A DNA stretch of 30,829 nt from Anaerolineales bacterium UBA3001. GTDB lineage: Bacteria; Chloroflexota; Anaerolineae; Anaerolineales; UBA11657. The stretch lies in NCBI GenBank assembly GCA_002346435.1, contig DDZT01000044.1, positions 1 to 30,829 of the forward strand, read 5' to 3'. How positions within the stretch are numbered: the first letter of the stretch is position 1; each line of letters starts with the position of its first letter. The translations under genes were made by a program, and so were the position numbers. Under the pieces are notes generated by a model. It did no database searches. It saw nothing but the letters and a program-made list of their open reading frames with translations, and was not told the DNA's origin. Shown here piece after piece: positions 1 to 8,956 of the stretch.

Positions 1-28
1 ATAACAACACTAACTTCCATTCAAACAA

Positions 29-1174
29 ATGTACAATAAATTGACAGCTAACATATGCATTGAAGCATCTCCAGCAACACAAAATCAAGCAGGTCTAGGA
101 CGTTACACACTAAATCTAATTAAGAACTTGTTACTTTGCAATAGTGACTACAATTATTCAGTATCTTATAATGACAAAAATAATGCAATCATTCCAACAG
201 AACTAACACAAATTAAGCATTACTCCTCAGAACTTAGCAACAATTGGTGGAGATTGTTACATGCGCTTTCTTACACAAATAAAAGGCTGATCAGTAACCA
301 CTACCAAGGAATAGATATATTCCACAGTACTGGCCACTTACTACCTAAACTAGATAATGTACGTACAGTCTTTACACTCCATGACTTAATACCACTATTA
401 TATCCCTCCTATCATAAGACCTTAAACAGAATATTCCTCAGAGTAATGATGCCAATATTTCTTCGAACAGCAGACGCTATTATTTCCGTCTCAAACCATA
501 CCAAAGAAGATGCTATAAAGCATACAAATGCAGACCCTTCTAAAATTGTGGTGATACCCGAGGCCGTCAGCCCGTCATTTCACAATATTACCGATAAGGT
601 GCATTTAAAATATGTAAGAAACAAGTACAAACTACCTAAGAGGTTCATATTATGTGTCAGTACCATCGAACCTCGCAAAAATCATAGAACCTTGCTAAGC
701 GCCTTTGAAAGACTTCAAAAAGATCACCCTGATCTAGTATTAGCGTTAGCCGGACGACTAGGATGGTTATATGAACCAACTCTTAAACAAATAGAAAACT
801 CTAGTTGTCACCATAACGTACGGTTGCTAGGCCAAGTATCTGATACAGATTTGCCTGCATTGCTTTCAGCAGCTACAATTTTCGCGTTCCCTTCCGTATA
901 TGAAGGTTTCGGTTTACCACCACTAGAAGCAATGGCATGCTCAACACCAGTAGTATGTTCCAACACCTCAAGCTTACCAGAAGTAGTTGGTGAAGCTGCG
1001 TTGATGTGTGACCCTTTTGTAATAGAGGATTGGCACACTCAACTACACACATTACTACTAGATAAATCACTACAAGAAAAACATAGGGAAATTGGTCTCG
1101 CACATACTAAGAAATTCAGTTGGAATTCTGTCGCAATGGCAACCTCACAACTATACGCAAAACTTCTACAATAA
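29..1174 (+). CDS. Glycosyltransferase family 1 / GT4-type protein
   Basis: A 381-residue retaining glycosyltransferase of the GT-B fold, which would move a sugar from a nucleotide-sugar to a lipid- or polysaccharide-bound acceptor at the inner face of the membrane. The N-terminal half has a glycine-rich acceptor loop (AGLGRYTLN, about residues 21-29) and a 'FTLHDLIPLLYP' segment near 115-126. The C-terminal half has 'STIEPRKNH' (211-219) and the EX7E motif 'EGFGLPPLE' with Glu292 and Glu300, which contacts the donor nucleotide-sugar. An in-frame stop at base 11 lies just upstream and the ATG at 29 is the only candidate start, but no Shine-Dalgarno sequence is visible. The family is clear. 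The substrate is not; O-antigen, exopolysaccharide or glycolipid mannosyl transfer are all possible. Its operon partners probably lie upstream of this window. Confidence 0.9.
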   Translation: MYNKLTANICIEASPATQNQAGLGRYTLNLIKNLLLCNSDYNYSVSYNDKNNAIIPTELTQIKHYSSELSNNWWRLLHALSYTNKRLISNHYQGIDIFHSTGHLLPKLDNVRTVFTLHDLIPLLYPSYHKTLNRIFLRVMMPIFLRTADAIISVSNHTKEDAIKHTNADPSKIVVIPEAVSPSFHNITDKVHLKYVRNKYKLPKRFILCVSTIEPRKNHRTLLSAFERLQKDHPDLVLALAGRLGWLYEPTLKQIENSSCHHNVRLLGQVSDTDLPALLSAATIFAFPSVYEGFGLPPLEAMACSTPVVCSNTSSLPEVVGEAALMCDPFVIEDWHTQLHTLLLDKSLQEKHREIGLAHTKKFSWNSVAMATSQLYAKLLQ

Positions 1175-1260
1175 AATAAGGTCTAAATCTCCTACTCTTA
1201 GAAATAATTTATATTGAATATATACAATATATGCATAATCTAATATAGGACCACCTAACA

Positions 1261-2103
1261 ATGTCTATCCGTACCATACGCCAGATAATTCAACCTAAAA
1301 TTGTAATTGAAGGTGCTGGCGTGAGACTTAGAAGGTCAATATCACCAAATCGAACAAATTTATTTGACCCTTTCCTGCTATTTGACCATTTCATTTTCGA
1401 CTATCCAATTGAAGGACCAATTTCAGGATTTCCGATGCACCCACATCGTGGCATCGAAACCGTCACATATATGCTTTCTGGTTCCACTCACCATCGAGAT
1501 AGCCTTGGAAACTCGGGAACAATTGGTCCAGGAGACATACAATGGATGACTAGTGGTAGAGGTATATTGCATGAAGAAATGCCACGACAGGACAATAACG
1601 GACGTGTAAATGGATTTCAATTATGGGTCAACCTACCTAAAGAGAGAAAGATGGTAAAACCTCAGTATCAAGAAGTCGCTTCAGAATCAATACCACAAAT
1701 TGATTACCTTGGATCACACATGAAATTAATAGCCGGCAAGATAAAAAACACAGAAGGACCGATTACAGACATTTCTGCCAATCCACTCTACATTGACTTA
1801 TCTCTCGATAACCACTCAGTCTTCACTCAAAACACCAATAGCGAAGATACAGTATTTGCTTATATATTCGAAGGAGGATGTAGTTTTTCTGAGTATGGTG
1901 AGACAGTTCAAGCAACCACATTGGTTCACTTAAACAAAGGTAAACAAGTCAAAATATTTAGTAATACAGGGGTTCGTCTTATACTGGTATCAGGAACACC
2001 ATTTTGTGAACCAATAGCACCTTATGGACCTTTTGTAATGAACACGCAAGAGGAAATTAGACAAGCATTAAAAGATCTACGTGAAGGAACGTTTGTGAGG
2101 TAA
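1261..2103 (+). CDS. Pirin family protein (cupin, metal-binding)
   Basis: A 280-residue two-domain cupin of the pirin/YhaK family. The N-terminal pirin domain carries the metal site: 'HPHRGIE' gives His60 and His62, and 'GILHEEM' gives His104 and Glu106. These match the spacing of the Fe ligands of human pirin. The C-terminal half (about 170-280) is the pirin C-terminal cupin. Family members have quercetin dioxygenase activity in vitro or act as redox-sensitive cofactors; the substrate here is unknown. The ATG at 1261 follows a weak purine stretch. It is 86 bases after the glycosyltransferase and probably transcribed from that gap, where AT-rich promoter-like boxes exist but none is convincing. 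All four expected ligands are present, so an active metal site is likely. Confidence 0.93.
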   Translation: MSIRTIRQIIQPKIVIEGAGVRLRRSISPNRTNLFDPFLLFDHFIFDYPIEGPISGFPMHPHRGIETVTYMLSGSTHHRDSLGNSGTIGPGDIQWMTSGRGILHEEMPRQDNNGRVNGFQLWVNLPKERKMVKPQYQEVASESIPQIDYLGSHMKLIAGKIKNTEGPITDISANPLYIDLSLDNHSVFTQNTNSEDTVFAYIFEGGCSFSEYGETVQATTLVHLNKGKQVKIFSNTGVRLILVSGTPFCEPIAPYGPFVMNTQEEIRQALKDLREGTFVR

Positions 2104-2277
2104 CAAATATACAGCAGTCATACTGTCAGCCCAAATTATAACTCAAACCAAAAGTCAAACGTACGGTTCTTAGACCATACTAACTGCTATATTGACCTCC
2201 TCTTCAACAATAGTGCTACATTCTGTAGCGATACCCCAACATCCCCTTTTAATAATTTGCAAATATAATATAACAAT

Positions 2278-2817
2278 ATGTCAACCAATAACAAAAAATA
2301 CATTTGTGTATATAGTAACATTCAAAAAATCGCGGATTTTCGACCCATCCATCTTGCAGTTACTGAACATGGTGTGGCAATGCTGCGATATGGCATAACT
2401 CAAGATTCATTTATAACAATTCTAAAAGATAAATTTAGTGATAGCCAGATAAGCATCAATCCAGACACACATATTGTCATCAAACAAATAGATGAATATC
2501 TCCAAGAATCACGAAAACAATTCTTGTATGACCTAGATCTACGAAACTGCTCTAAATTTCAAAGATTGGTACTAAATGAGGTCTTACATATACCATATGG
2601 TCAAACAACAACATACCAATTGATTGGTCAATCTATTGGCAATCCTCAATCATCCCGTGCAATAGGTACAGCGTTGGCCAATAATCCATTACCAATAATT
2701 GTGCCCTGTCATCGTGTCATACACACAAATGGTAACATAGGCGGATATCTAGGATCCTCACACAATAATACAAAGATATACCTCTTACAACTAGAAAGAT
2801 ATCACTCGAACGTATAA
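2278..2817 (+). CDS. ogt: Methylated-DNA--protein-cysteine methyltransferase (Ogt/AGT)
   Basis: A 179-residue suicide DNA repair enzyme that takes the alkyl group from O6-alkylguanine onto its own cysteine. The C-terminal active-site block 'PIIVPCHRVI' places the acceptor at Cys144, preceded by the DNA-binding helix with Arg127 ('SSRAIGTAL') and followed by 'GGYLGS'. 'FQRLVLNEVLHIPYGQTTTY' (about 94-113) is the usual start of the domain. There is no AdaA-type regulatory region, so this is the Ogt form, with a short N-terminal domain of its own. A TATAAT (2264-2269) lies only 8 bases before the ATG with no -35 or Shine-Dalgarno sequence, which would give an almost leaderless mRNA if used. The 174-base gap before it holds an imperfect inverted repeat (2161-2180) and nothing coding. 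Confidence 0.93.
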   Translation: MSTNNKKYICVYSNIQKIADFRPIHLAVTEHGVAMLRYGITQDSFITILKDKFSDSQISINPDTHIVIKQIDEYLQESRKQFLYDLDLRNCSKFQRLVLNEVLHIPYGQTTTYQLIGQSIGNPQSSRAIGTALANNPLPIIVPCHRVIHTNGNIGGYLGSSHNNTKIYLLQLERYHSNV

Positions 2818-2876
2818 CATTTCATTAGCAATTAGAAAACTTTATATTTAAAACGAATGAATTACAAATAAGCGCT

Positions 2877-2897
2877 CCAAGCACGTTTTGTGCATGG
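2877..2897. terminator. Hairpin between convergent ogt and DUF4340 genes
   Basis: The arms CCA-A-GCAC and GTGC-A-TGG form a 7-bp stem with one A-A mismatch around a GTTTT loop. It lies between two converging genes, where a two-way terminator would be useful. Neither side has a clean T-run, so intrinsic termination is only possible. Confidence 0.3.
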
Positions 2898-2921
2898 ACT
2901 AGAGATCCGGCATTGAACTTT

Positions 2922-3917
2922 CTATTGTTCTTCGTCAGAAGTCACGATAAAATCGCTATGCCTCTTTTCTACCAGATTATTACCATTGTAAGCTGACACT
3001 AAAGCATAATACTCAGAGGACGAAGCGCTCACAATATAATTCTCACCAGACTGCGAACCAACTGTAAAACTATGTTCCTCTAGTTCACCTTCGTCATTAG
3101 TAAATATACTAAGGGTCGCCTGAGGACTATTCAACCCATATGAATCATTGTAAGTATTTCCGAGCGGAGATACCATACGTATGGAACTTACTTGTACTAG
3201 AAACGTGTCCATACTACTCTGGTCGAATATTTCCCCTTCCTTAAGACCATCATATAACCACTTATCATTATTGCGTTCAAGTACAAACAGCCCGCTTTTA
3301 TTATTCAACTCTATAGACTCAATACTGTCCTTATCCAGAGCAAAATATTGGGTGTCAATATACCTCGATGGTGTTGTATTAGCATCCCATGCCGTCAAAG
3401 CCGACGTAAGATACACAACATCCGCGCTCATTAGCCTAAAATGCATAGCTCCAGTTCCAGCACTATTTCCTAAAAGTAAGGTGTCTTGAGTATCATCTGC
3501 CCATACAATATCAACTTTCCTCTTATATTTCTCCGAACTGACCTCTAGCCTTACATGGCTGTTATCGGTGGTAGCAACTATCCTGTCGGTTTTGAGGGCC
3601 AAAAGTTTTGTGATAAGTGGATCAACCTTTTCAACACTAACGGGAAAATTGTCGGCATCTGACATTGCCCAATCATCGCCTTGCTTAGCGAGATTCATCT
3701 TTTCTCCGTCAATATTAACAAGACGCAATTCTATAATATCTTCAGTTACACGATCAGAAAACAGAAGCTCACCTGCGTCCTTAGATCCTGCAGGCCAAAA
3801 CACTACTAGGACCAGCAACAATTGAGCAATCGCCAAGCCAGTCAGCCATTGCAATTTGCTATCTTTGATACCTATAGAAAAATAGTTCAACAAAATATCA
3901 CCCATTGTCTCCAACAT
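2922..3917 (-). CDS. DUF4340 domain protein, partner of a gliding-type ABC transporter
   Basis: A membrane-anchored protein of about 331 residues with one N-terminal transmembrane segment ('LTGLAIAQLLLVLVVFWPAG') followed by a long extracytoplasmic region. The pattern of beta-rich repeats with 'DDTQDTLLLGNSAGTGAMHFRL' and 'IELNNKSGLFVLERNNDKWLY' is typical of DUF4340, a family of unknown biochemical role that is normally encoded straight after GldG-like proteins. It is the last gene of the gld operon and overlaps the GldF-GldG gene. Start choice is uncertain: a TTG at 3920 and an ATG at 3917 form the sequence ATTGATG, and a further ATG at 3905 would give an 8-base overlap (ATGGGTGA) with a nearby GGAG. 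The ATG at 3917 is used here. It probably forms part of a periplasm-facing complex with the GldG domain; this is inference from context. Confidence 0.85.
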   Translation of the reverse strand: MLETMGDILLNYFSIGIKDSKLQWLTGLAIAQLLLVLVVFWPAGSKDAGELLFSDRVTEDIIELRLVNIDGEKMNLAKQGDDWAMSDADNFPVSVEKVDPLITKLLALKTDRIVATTDNSHVRLEVSSEKYKRKVDIVWADDTQDTLLLGNSAGTGAMHFRLMSADVVYLTSALTAWDANTTPSRYIDTQYFALDKDSIESIELNNKSGLFVLERNNDKWLYDGLKEGEIFDQSSMDTFLVQVSSIRMVSPLGNTYNDSYGLNSPQATLSIFTNDEGELEEHSFTVGSQSGENYIVSASSSEYYALVSAYNGNNLVEKRHSDFIVTSDEEQ

Positions 3918-6774
3918 CAATCAATTTCATTGGAATTTCTTTCCTCTGACGAGTACGCCATGCCAAGCTTAACCACAGCAGACCCAGAAACGCCACAACA
4001 TAATTTGTAGTTTCCCAAATGACCTGTTGTCGTTCTGATAATGGAGCTAATGGCCTAGCGCTCATACCCCCTGATCGTATACTAAGCAAATCCTGATCTT
4101 CAACTGACCAATCAGCGACATTCTGAGCAAACTGCAGGCTATTGACATATCGTTCTCCAGACATACTTGCTGATAGTTCAAGAACGGTATCATTCAGAAA
4201 TTCCGCACTCGAAATAACTACAAGTCTAGAATCTGGAGCCGAAGATTCTAAAACACCCACTACATCAGGATTGATAATCTCACCAGTGTTATCATCAACC
4301 TTCTCTAAGGGCGATTGTTTGTCTGCATAATAGCTAACAAATTCGCCCACTACAGATATGCCTGTGATATGTTGCTTGCGATCAGACCCTACAGGGAAGC
4401 CAAATTCTGGATATTGTTCTTTGTCTGGCTGAATATTAGAATCACTTGACACCCATGATTCTGAGCTAGATTCTAAAAGAACTGTAACATCATATCTTTC
4501 ATCACTTAACTCTTCAATTACTATCGGGGAGGCCCAATTCAGTGTCAGTGCCGGCAAACTAGCAAGAATTGGACTCTCACTGTTCATGCCATTAGATCTG
4601 ATGTCAACAAAAAAAGGATAATCTATAGCCTGGATCTCGCGTATTTGCACGCCACCTATATCTCTCATAACAGGAACCGGAAATGGTTCATTCTGTGGGT
4701 CCAAAATTAGTTTCTCGATTATGTCAACTCCATAACTTGCCAGCATATCTTTTAGACCATTTTGCACTACTTTTAACCCAAGACCACCAGTATATGGGTC
4801 GGGAAGCATAACAAAATTGCCAGCAGATACTACTAGCGAACCTCCTCTCATGAGATACTGGTCTATAGCGTACACTTCAACATCGCTCATATCCTGAGGA
4901 GCGATGACTACTAGTAAATCGATATCCGTAGGAACAAAACCTTCTGCAAGCTCAATTTTTCTCAACGTATAGTTTTCACTAAGCATTTGAGAAACCATGT
5001 TGTATTGTTTCAAGGAAGGCATCTGCTGCCCAAAACCTGCCTGCTCCGTTATATCTGGCGGAGTCCATAAACCGATTACTTTTAGAAAACCAATACTAGA
5101 ACGTTTTAAAGATGCCTCTAATGCTGTCCGGACACTAGCTTCGCTAAAGTCGCCGCTAGGATAAAGTAATTCTGCTTCATCGCCCACCTCCACCACCATA
5201 TGCAAATAATACTCATCAGGCGAGAAGAATGATACTGGTATACCCTGCAAACCATATTGATCATATAATGTTTGTCGATATTGAGGATTCTTATTAGCTT
5301 CTACATCTACTAATTCGAAATCAAATTTCCCTGGCGAGATAGACTCAAGATCATCAGCCACCGTACGAACAGCATCTATTGCTCCAGTCAGTCCATCAGG
5401 CAATAGATTGGGCGTTACAAAAAGTGTTAACTTGGCTGACTCATCTAGACTAGCTAATAGTGATTCAATACTTTGGAATCCATAAATAGCTTTTTTAATA
5501 GAGCGCGTCAAATCATACTCCAAGTTCCTAAATCTTACATCTACTTGCCCAGCTCGATTACCTTCAACCTCAATCAAGTCCTGAAAATTTAGTACTGTGT
5601 GCTGATCACCATATCTAATCAGTATGTCAAAGTAAGAGTTAACGACTGATGCTCCATATCGGTCAGCTGCCTGTAAAGGTGTAGGACGGATACCATAGGT
5701 CTGGTTAGCTTCGGCCTCTTTTTCAGGATCTTGTAAAGGATCTATAATTTCTACATTAACATTACCTCCAGAAGAGACTGCATATTCCTGAAGCATATCC
5801 CGTAATCGCGGAACTAGAGGCGCAAGCATAGGATGTGTTTTCTCGCTAAAATAGCCGCGAATCAGTAAGGGTTCAGTAGCAGAGGACAATATGTCCCGAG
5901 TAGCGTTCGACAAACTGTATTCATTCCCTTTCGTAAGATCTACTCGTATTCCTCTCATGGGAAATAACCATATGTTGAGGAGTATCAAGTTCACAATAAT
6001 CATTGCAACTATCAACGTATGTCTTACTCTTGCAAACAAAGTATTGTCTCCTGTACTCCATCCGGCCCGTTCAAGCTGTAGAACATTCAACGAGATAAAG
6101 ATGCCAGTTAGCGAAACATAATATAGCAAGTCTCGTAAATCTATGACACCACGTTCAATACTTTCAAATCTAGCACCAGAACCCAAAGCTCTTAATATAT
6201 CAGCAACATTCCCGCCAAAGAAATCTGTAATACCACGAGAACCTATAATGTAAAAACCACTTATTACAATCACCGTCATTATTAATGCAACTAACTGATT
6301 GTCTGTACGAGAGGACACATACAAACCAATAGCTGCATATGCTGAAGTTAGAAGCACAGCTGCTAAATATCCTCCAAATACTGGTCCCCAATCCAAATCT
6401 CCCAGCAACCATACTGTTATTGGCAAGAAAAACGTTAGAGCAAGTGCCACGACAACTAACGCCATGACCGCAACAAACTTTCCAACGACCAAATTTGCCG
6501 AATTCACAGGCAATGTCAACAGTATTTCCATTGTCCCAGATCTTTGTTCTTCACTCCACTGACGCATTGTCAAAGACGCCACCAGGAAAATCATTAAGAT
6601 AGGCATCCAATTAAACAACGGACGCACATCAGCAATGCCACGAGAAAAAAAAGTGTCAACCCAGAAGAATGTAAATAATGTCGAGGTCAGAAAGACACCT
6701 ACAAATATCAACGCCATAGGAGAACCAAAATATCCGGACAACTCCTTACGTGTTATAGTCAAAATTTGTTTCAT
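3898..6774 (-). CDS. GldF-GldG fusion: ABC-2 permease joined to GldG-type auxiliary domain
   Basis: A 958-residue fusion. The first 240 residues are an ABC-2 permease like GldF, with about six membrane helices and the cytoplasmic motif 'RQWSEEQRSGTMEILLTLPV' (71-90). After a further helix at about 252-272 comes a GldG-type extracytoplasmic region: 'VDLTKGNEYSLSNATRDIL' opens the ABC_transp_aux domain, and 'LLVVIAPQDMSDVEVYAIDQYLMRGGSLVVS' resembles the GATase-like fold of that family. A C-terminal helix (about 920-940) is followed by a short basic tail. In Flavobacterium GldF and GldG are separate proteins that work with GldA. The ATG at 6774 gives the classic GldF start 'MKQILTITRKELSGYFGSP'; a TTG at 6798 would overlap the gldA-like gene but adds residues not seen in the family. 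The substrate is unknown. Confidence 0.9.
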   Translation of the reverse strand: MKQILTITRKELSGYFGSPMALIFVGVFLTSTLFTFFWVDTFFSRGIADVRPLFNWMPILMIFLVASLTMRQWSEEQRSGTMEILLTLPVNSANLVVGKFVAVMALVVVALALTFFLPITVWLLGDLDWGPVFGGYLAAVLLTSAYAAIGLYVSSRTDNQLVALIMTVIVISGFYIIGSRGITDFFGGNVADILRALGSGARFESIERGVIDLRDLLYYVSLTGIFISLNVLQLERAGWSTGDNTLFARVRHTLIVAMIIVNLILLNIWLFPMRGIRVDLTKGNEYSLSNATRDILSSATEPLLIRGYFSEKTHPMLAPLVPRLRDMLQEYAVSSGGNVNVEIIDPLQDPEKEAEANQTYGIRPTPLQAADRYGASVVNSYFDILIRYGDQHTVLNFQDLIEVEGNRAGQVDVRFRNLEYDLTRSIKKAIYGFQSIESLLASLDESAKLTLFVTPNLLPDGLTGAIDAVRTVADDLESISPGKFDFELVDVEANKNPQYRQTLYDQYGLQGIPVSFFSPDEYYLHMVVEVGDEAELLYPSGDFSEASVRTALEASLKRSSIGFLKVIGLWTPPDITEQAGFGQQMPSLKQYNMVSQMLSENYTLRKIELAEGFVPTDIDLLVVIAPQDMSDVEVYAIDQYLMRGGSLVVSAGNFVMLPDPYTGGLGLKVVQNGLKDMLASYGVDIIEKLILDPQNEPFPVPVMRDIGGVQIREIQAIDYPFFVDIRSNGMNSESPILASLPALTLNWASPIVIEELSDERYDVTVLLESSSESWVSSDSNIQPDKEQYPEFGFPVGSDRKQHITGISVVGEFVSYYADKQSPLEKVDDNTGEIINPDVVGVLESSAPDSRLVVISSAEFLNDTVLELSASMSGERYVNSLQFAQNVADWSVEDQDLLSIRSGGMSARPLAPLSERQQVIWETTNYVVAFLGLLWLSLAWRTRQRKEIPMKLIDVGDNG

Positions 6775-6781
6775 ATATTTT

Positions 6782-7702
6782 TTAATTAATTGCGACAAGC
6801 TCGTTAAATACAGTTTCTAGCGTACGGACATCCCTACGCAACTCTCTTAGTGGCCATTGCTCCTCACGAGCAAGATCATAAATAGCAGGACACAAGTCAA
6901 CACCAGTATCGCCAACGATTTCACAAGAATAATATCCTTCTCGCATGCGCTGGCACTTAACCTTTTTTACTCCATCAAGATGATTCAGCATACTCTCTAT
7001 GTTCGGAACCTCATGCTCTACGATTAACGTAGCATCTGAAGTCTGAGCAATATCTCCTAATCGAGAATCAGCCTTCACTTCTCCGTTTACAAGTATGATT
7101 ACTCGATCACACACAGCCTCTACCTCAGACAAAATATGAGATGAAAACAGAATAGTACTATCACCGGACAAATCCTTAATAAGATTGCGTATCTCTACAA
7201 TCTGAGTGGGGTCGAGTCCTATTGTAGGTTCATCCAATATGAGCAATCTTGGTTTATGCAAAATTGCCTGGGCTAAACCTACTCTCTGTCGTAACCCTTT
7301 ACTAAGTTGACCGATTGGCTGAGTGAGACGATCACCAAGCCCAGTAGCTATGATAGCGACCGAAAGCTTTTCAACAAAGACCTCATCAGATACGCCTCGC
7401 AGCTCAGCAATCATTCGCAAATATGCCTGCACTGACATTTCCGGATATAAAGGAGTATTTTCTGGCAAGTATCCTATTCGCTTTTGCGCTTTAATTGGAG
7501 AATCCAATACATCAATACCATCAACATGTACAGACCCTTCGTCTGGATGTAAATATCCAGTCAGACACTTTATAGCAGTCGATTTACCTGCGCCATTAGG
7601 ACCGAGCAATCCAACTATCTCACCCTGCTTTACCTGAAAGTTCATTCCACGCAGCGCATGTATTTCACCGTAACTTTTAGTCAACCCTTCAACAAATATC
7701 AC
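6782..7702 (-). CDS. ABC transporter ATP-binding protein, GldA-like
   Basis: A 306-residue ABC ATPase, the first gene of the operon that also encodes the GldF-GldG fusion and the DUF4340 protein. Walker A 'GPNGAGKST' (34-42), the signature 'LSKGLRQ' (133-139), Walker B 'LLILDEP' (153-159) and the switch His in 'ILFSSHILSEVE' are all intact, so it should hydrolyse ATP. The C-terminal 90 residues ('LIVEHEVPNIESMLNHLDGVKKV') are the accessory region common in ABC-2 exporters of the NatA/GldA type. The start is GTG at 7702, chosen because it opens the domain correctly ('MIFVEGLTKSYG') and no ATG is in frame nearby. A promoter 30 bases upstream drives it. Confidence 0.93.
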   Translation of the reverse strand: MIFVEGLTKSYGEIHALRGMNFQVKQGEIVGLLGPNGAGKSTAIKCLTGYLHPDEGSVHVDGIDVLDSPIKAQKRIGYLPENTPLYPEMSVQAYLRMIAELRGVSDEVFVEKLSVAIIATGLGDRLTQPIGQLSKGLRQRVGLAQAILHKPRLLILDEPTIGLDPTQIVEIRNLIKDLSGDSTILFSSHILSEVEAVCDRVIILVNGEVKADSRLGDIAQTSDATLIVEHEVPNIESMLNHLDGVKKVKCQRMREGYYSCEIVGDTGVDLCPAIYDLAREEQWPLRELRRDVRTLETVFNELVAIN

Positions 7703-7738
7703 TGTAATATAGCCCTTTACATTAAGAGGTCACGCAAA

Positions 7739-7767
7739 ATTCTACTCTATAATATTTATGTTTTCAA
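7739..7767 (-). promoter_or_regulatory. Sigma-70-type promoter of the gld-like operon
   Basis: On the minus strand TTGAAA (7762-7767) and TAGAAT (7739-7744) are separated by exactly 17 bases. Transcription would start near 7732, leaving a leader of about 30 bases before the GTG of the GldA-like gene. The gap otherwise contains nothing coding. Confidence 0.6.
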
Positions 7768-7835
7768 GTACCAATTTATGATCCTGGATACAAATAGACA
7801 CCAGATTACTTGCTACATATGTACTGCCAGCATTT

Positions 7836-8882
7836 TCATATTACAAGCATAGCATCCCCAAAACTGTAAAATCTGTACCCCTTTTGTATGGCATCAGCAT
7901 AAATATCTAGCAGAGTTTCTATACCCCGCTCCTTCATAAATGCTCCAACCATCATCAACAAAGTTGATTTAGGGACATGAAAATTGGTTAACAACGAATC
8001 AACAACATTAAAAGTATATCCCGGATATATAAACAAATCTGTATAACCATCGAACGAATTAACATGTCCGGACATCGATTTGTCTGATGCAGTTTCTAAA
8101 ACACGCACAGTAGTAGTACCAATAGCTATGACACGTCCATCAGACTTTCTTGCACTATTGATCGTATTCATGACGTCCCCATCCATTCTGCACCATTCTG
8201 TATGAATAGCATGACTATCAATTTGCTGTACCCGCACAGGAGCAAAAGTACCCAATCCAACATGTAATGTGACAGTTACAACCTTAACGCCAATATCCGC
8301 AATTGCTGCAAGCAATTCTCTAGTGAAATGTAAACCCGCAGTGGGTGCAGCAACAGACCCATTTTCAACAGAATATACTGTTTGATACCTCTCAGTATCT
8401 ATTAATGGCTTTTTAATATATGGTGGCAACGGTATTGTACCTATTTCATCTATTACTGTCTCTACCGACCCAGAAAATTGAACTGAACAACTGCCAGATT
8501 CATCCCGGCTAACCACTTCACATTGCAGATCAAACGAATCAAATTCTATTATAGTACCACTTCTGATGCCTGAACCTTTAACAAGGCATCGCCATATCTT
8601 TTCGCCAAGCTCATTTAACACAAGTAATTCTACCTTGCCACCAGTCATCTTTTTTCCCAATAATCTTGCATGCACTACACGCGTATCATTTAATACCAAA
8701 ACATCATCTCCGTTCAAATACTCCACTATATCGTATACGTGCCTATGCGCAATCTTCTGAGTACTACGCTCGTAGATAAGCAATCTAGCGTGATCCCTTG
8801 GCTCTATAGGTTGCTGCGCTATATGTTTTGGGTCAATTTCGTAGTCAAAATTTTCAATATGAAGATTATTTCGGTATTTCAT
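7836..8882 (-). CDS. queA: tRNA preQ1-34 S-adenosylmethionine ribosyltransferase-isomerase
   Basis: QueA transfers and rearranges the ribosyl group of SAM onto preQ1 at the wobble position of tRNAs with GUN anticodons, making epoxyqueuosine. The 348-residue product has the family landmarks in order: 'FDYEIDPKHIAQQPIEPRDHARLL' at the N-terminus, 'VLVLNDTRVVHARLLGKK' near 60-77, 'GSVAAPTAGLHFTRELL' in the middle and 'FIYPGYTFNVVDSLLTNFH..KSTLLMMVGAF' near the C-terminus. The ATG at 8882 begins the conserved N-terminus; a TTG directly before it is less likely. No clear Shine-Dalgarno sequence is seen. It follows ruvB by 74 bases on the same strand, and ruvB-queA neighbourhood is common in many bacteria. 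The gene looks complete and active. Confidence 0.96.
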   Translation of the reverse strand: MKYRNNLHIENFDYEIDPKHIAQQPIEPRDHARLLIYERSTQKIAHRHVYDIVEYLNGDDVLVLNDTRVVHARLLGKKMTGGKVELLVLNELGEKIWRCLVKGSGIRSGTIIEFDSFDLQCEVVSRDESGSCSVQFSGSVETVIDEIGTIPLPPYIKKPLIDTERYQTVYSVENGSVAAPTAGLHFTRELLAAIADIGVKVVTVTLHVGLGTFAPVRVQQIDSHAIHTEWCRMDGDVMNTINSARKSDGRVIAIGTTTVRVLETASDKSMSGHVNSFDGYTDLFIYPGYTFNVVDSLLTNFHVPKSTLLMMVGAFMKERGIETLLDIYADAIQKGYRFYSFGDAMLVI

Positions 8883-8956
8883 CAATTAAAGTAATGTATA
8901 AATTCCATTCGAGCATTTTCTCTACTCAAAAACAAAAGGTTTTTTGATATTACAAC

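Noticed and set aside
2161..2180. Inverted repeat GTACGGT / ACCATAC between the pirin and ogt genes
   Set aside because: One mismatch (a G-U pair on the minus strand), no T-run on the coding side and no conserved operator shape; it could be a weak hairpin by chance.
3181..3825. Antisense open frames opposite the DUF4340 gene, and similar ones opposite most other genes
   Set aside because: They lack ribosome sites and recognisable motifs, and mirror the codon structure of the real gene on the other strand.
8933..8952. A/T inverted repeat (CAAAAAAC / GTTTTTG) between ruvB and queA as a terminator
   Set aside because: The stem is nearly all A-T and would be unstable; ruvB and queA are more likely read through.
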